Origin: UBA1732 sp045114455
Lineage (GTDB): Bacteria > Verrucomicrobiota > Lentisphaeria > Victivallales > UBA1829
Direction: 5' to 3'
NCBI GenBank assembly: GCA_045114455.1
Contig: JBGUKN010000005.1
Coordinates: 1-22,733, forward strand
Length of the DNA: 22,733 bases
Position 1 is the first letter of the stretch; each line of letters begins with the position of its first letter. The notes below the pieces were generated by a model. It saw only the letters and a list, made by a program, of their open reading frames with translations, was not told the origin of the DNA and searched no databases. Made by a program: the position numbers and the translations under genes. Positions 22,159-22,733 of this stretch are shown here, in pieces.

Positions 22159-22733
22159 TTATCTGCGGGGCGGAAGCGTAATGATGGAGCCGGTGACGGG
22201 CTGGCCGTCGTGCAGCTTATCGGCGTTTTCGCGGGCGATGTCCTGCGCGCGGGAACGGTCCCCGAGCTGGGATTCGGCGATGTCCTCAAGCGTCTCGTTG
22301 GCGCGCACCTGGTACATGCGGGAGACGTCGGGAGCCGCGCCGCCGCCAAAGCCGATGACCGGCGGATCATTGACCACGGGTTTCGGCGGATAACGGCGTT
22401 CCGGTTCCTTCGGCGTGACCTTGGAGCCCTTGGTGGTCACGGTGGCCACGTCGACCATCTCGTCGCGGGTGGCAAGGCGGAACATTAAAGTCTCGGTCTT
22501 TTCCTCGGGACGACCGAAATCGGTCACGATCTCGGCGTAGAGGGTCACGGGGCCGATCATCTTCTGCGCGCGCTGCCCGTAGTAGTGCGTCCTGATCCGG
22601 TAGTCGCCGTTCAGCGCGTTGCGGACCATGAACTCCTCGGGGCCGTATCCCTGCGTGATGTCGAACGAATTGCGGCCGCCGTTGGTGGTCAGGCGGTGCT
22701 GATAGAAGCACTCCTCGCCGGTCGGATCGAACG
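22159..22733 (-). CDS. DUF2135-like protein with C-terminal LysM domain, C-terminal part
   Basis: The frame is open to the right edge, so the N-terminus is outside the window; 190 residues are seen. The first part (FDPTGEECFYQHRLT, GGRNSFDITQGYGPEEF, GDYRIRTHYYGQ) resembles the DUF2135 (YfaP-like) beta-sandwich found at the end of large VIT/von Willebrand-type or alpha-2-macroglobulin-linked envelope proteins. A Pro-rich linker with many Lys and Gly follows. The last ~50 residues are a LysM domain (YQVRANETLEDIAESQLG onward), which usually binds peptidoglycan. This suggests an exported, wall-attached protein. The ATG at 22629 is internal to the domain and is not the true start. It is the only leftward gene here. 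Confidence 0.85.
   Translation of the reverse strand, partial: FDPTGEECFYQHRLTTNGGRNSFDITQGYGPEEFMVRNALNGDYRIRTHYYGQRAQKMIGPVTLYAEIVTDFGRPEEKTETLMFRLATRDEMVDVATVTTKGSKVTPKEPERRYPPKPVVNDPPVIGFGGGAAPDVSRMYQVRANETLEDIAESQLGDRSRAQDIARENADKLHDGQPVTGSIITLPPRR

Noticed and set aside
20589..22370. A minus-strand protein with internal repeats running through the array
   Set aside because: The repeat length is 49 bases, so the frame rotates in each unit; the open frame also runs antisense to ptsI and the EamA gene.

Overview
This is a GC-rich bacterial chromosomal window. All genes except the last read rightward, most are closely spaced, and short AT-rich promoters interrupt the GC-rich background. 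The gene content suggests an anaerobe: a two-subunit indolepyruvate:ferredoxin oxidoreductase and a small TM1266-type [FeFe]-hydrogenase regulator. A lipoprotein GH43-like enzyme, a DUF2135 plus LysM protein and a 29-residue bS22/COX24-type protein would fit a member of the PVC group such as Lentisphaerota or Verrucomicrobiota. That placement is inference from gene content only; there is no rRNA, tRNA or marker phylogeny here. I see no prophage, insertion sequence or true CRISPR.

Layout. (1) 1-4292: the 3' part of mutL, a glutamine-type NAD synthetase whose amidase half looks degenerate, and a prepilin peptidase with a long charged tail. (2) 4351-7758: a promoter, a WecA/TagO-like polyprenyl-phosphate sugar-phosphate transferase, then an overlapping gene for an unrecognised 718-residue membrane protein, closed by a strong terminator. 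(3) 7844-8852: two single-gene units, each with its own promoter and terminator: a DUF805 membrane protein and the orphan hydrogenase-system regulator. (4) 8911-10869: a lipoprotein GH43-like glycosidase and a Sel1-repeat protein. (5) 10891-16413: one compact operon, iorB - paaK-like - aminotransferase - iorA - NUDIX. (6) 16470-18633: the tiny bS22-like gene with its own promoter and terminator, then an exported TPR protein. (7) 18724-20916: ptsH-ptsI with a four-base stop/start overlap, then an EamA-type transporter. (8) 21846-22158: a 49-bp tandem repeat array with hairpins. It lies between the rightward EamA gene and the leftward DUF2135/LysM gene, which is cut by the right edge.

How the genes work together. 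The clearest pathway is the ior operon. PaaK would activate arylacetates to aryl-CoA, IorAB would interconvert aryl-CoA and aryl-pyruvate with ferredoxin, and the aminotransferase would interconvert aryl-pyruvate and aromatic amino acid. Because the ligase is of the AMP-forming type, the set looks suited to making aromatic amino acids from scavenged arylacetates, though the degradative direction is also possible. ptsHI gives the general PTS phosphorelay without any EII in view.

The most notable non-coding observations are a recurring promoter form (TTGnnn, 16-17 bp, TATATT) in front of seven transcription units, a perfect 14-bp palindrome over the ptsHI -10 box, and the 49-bp repeat array derived in part from a terminator-like hairpin.
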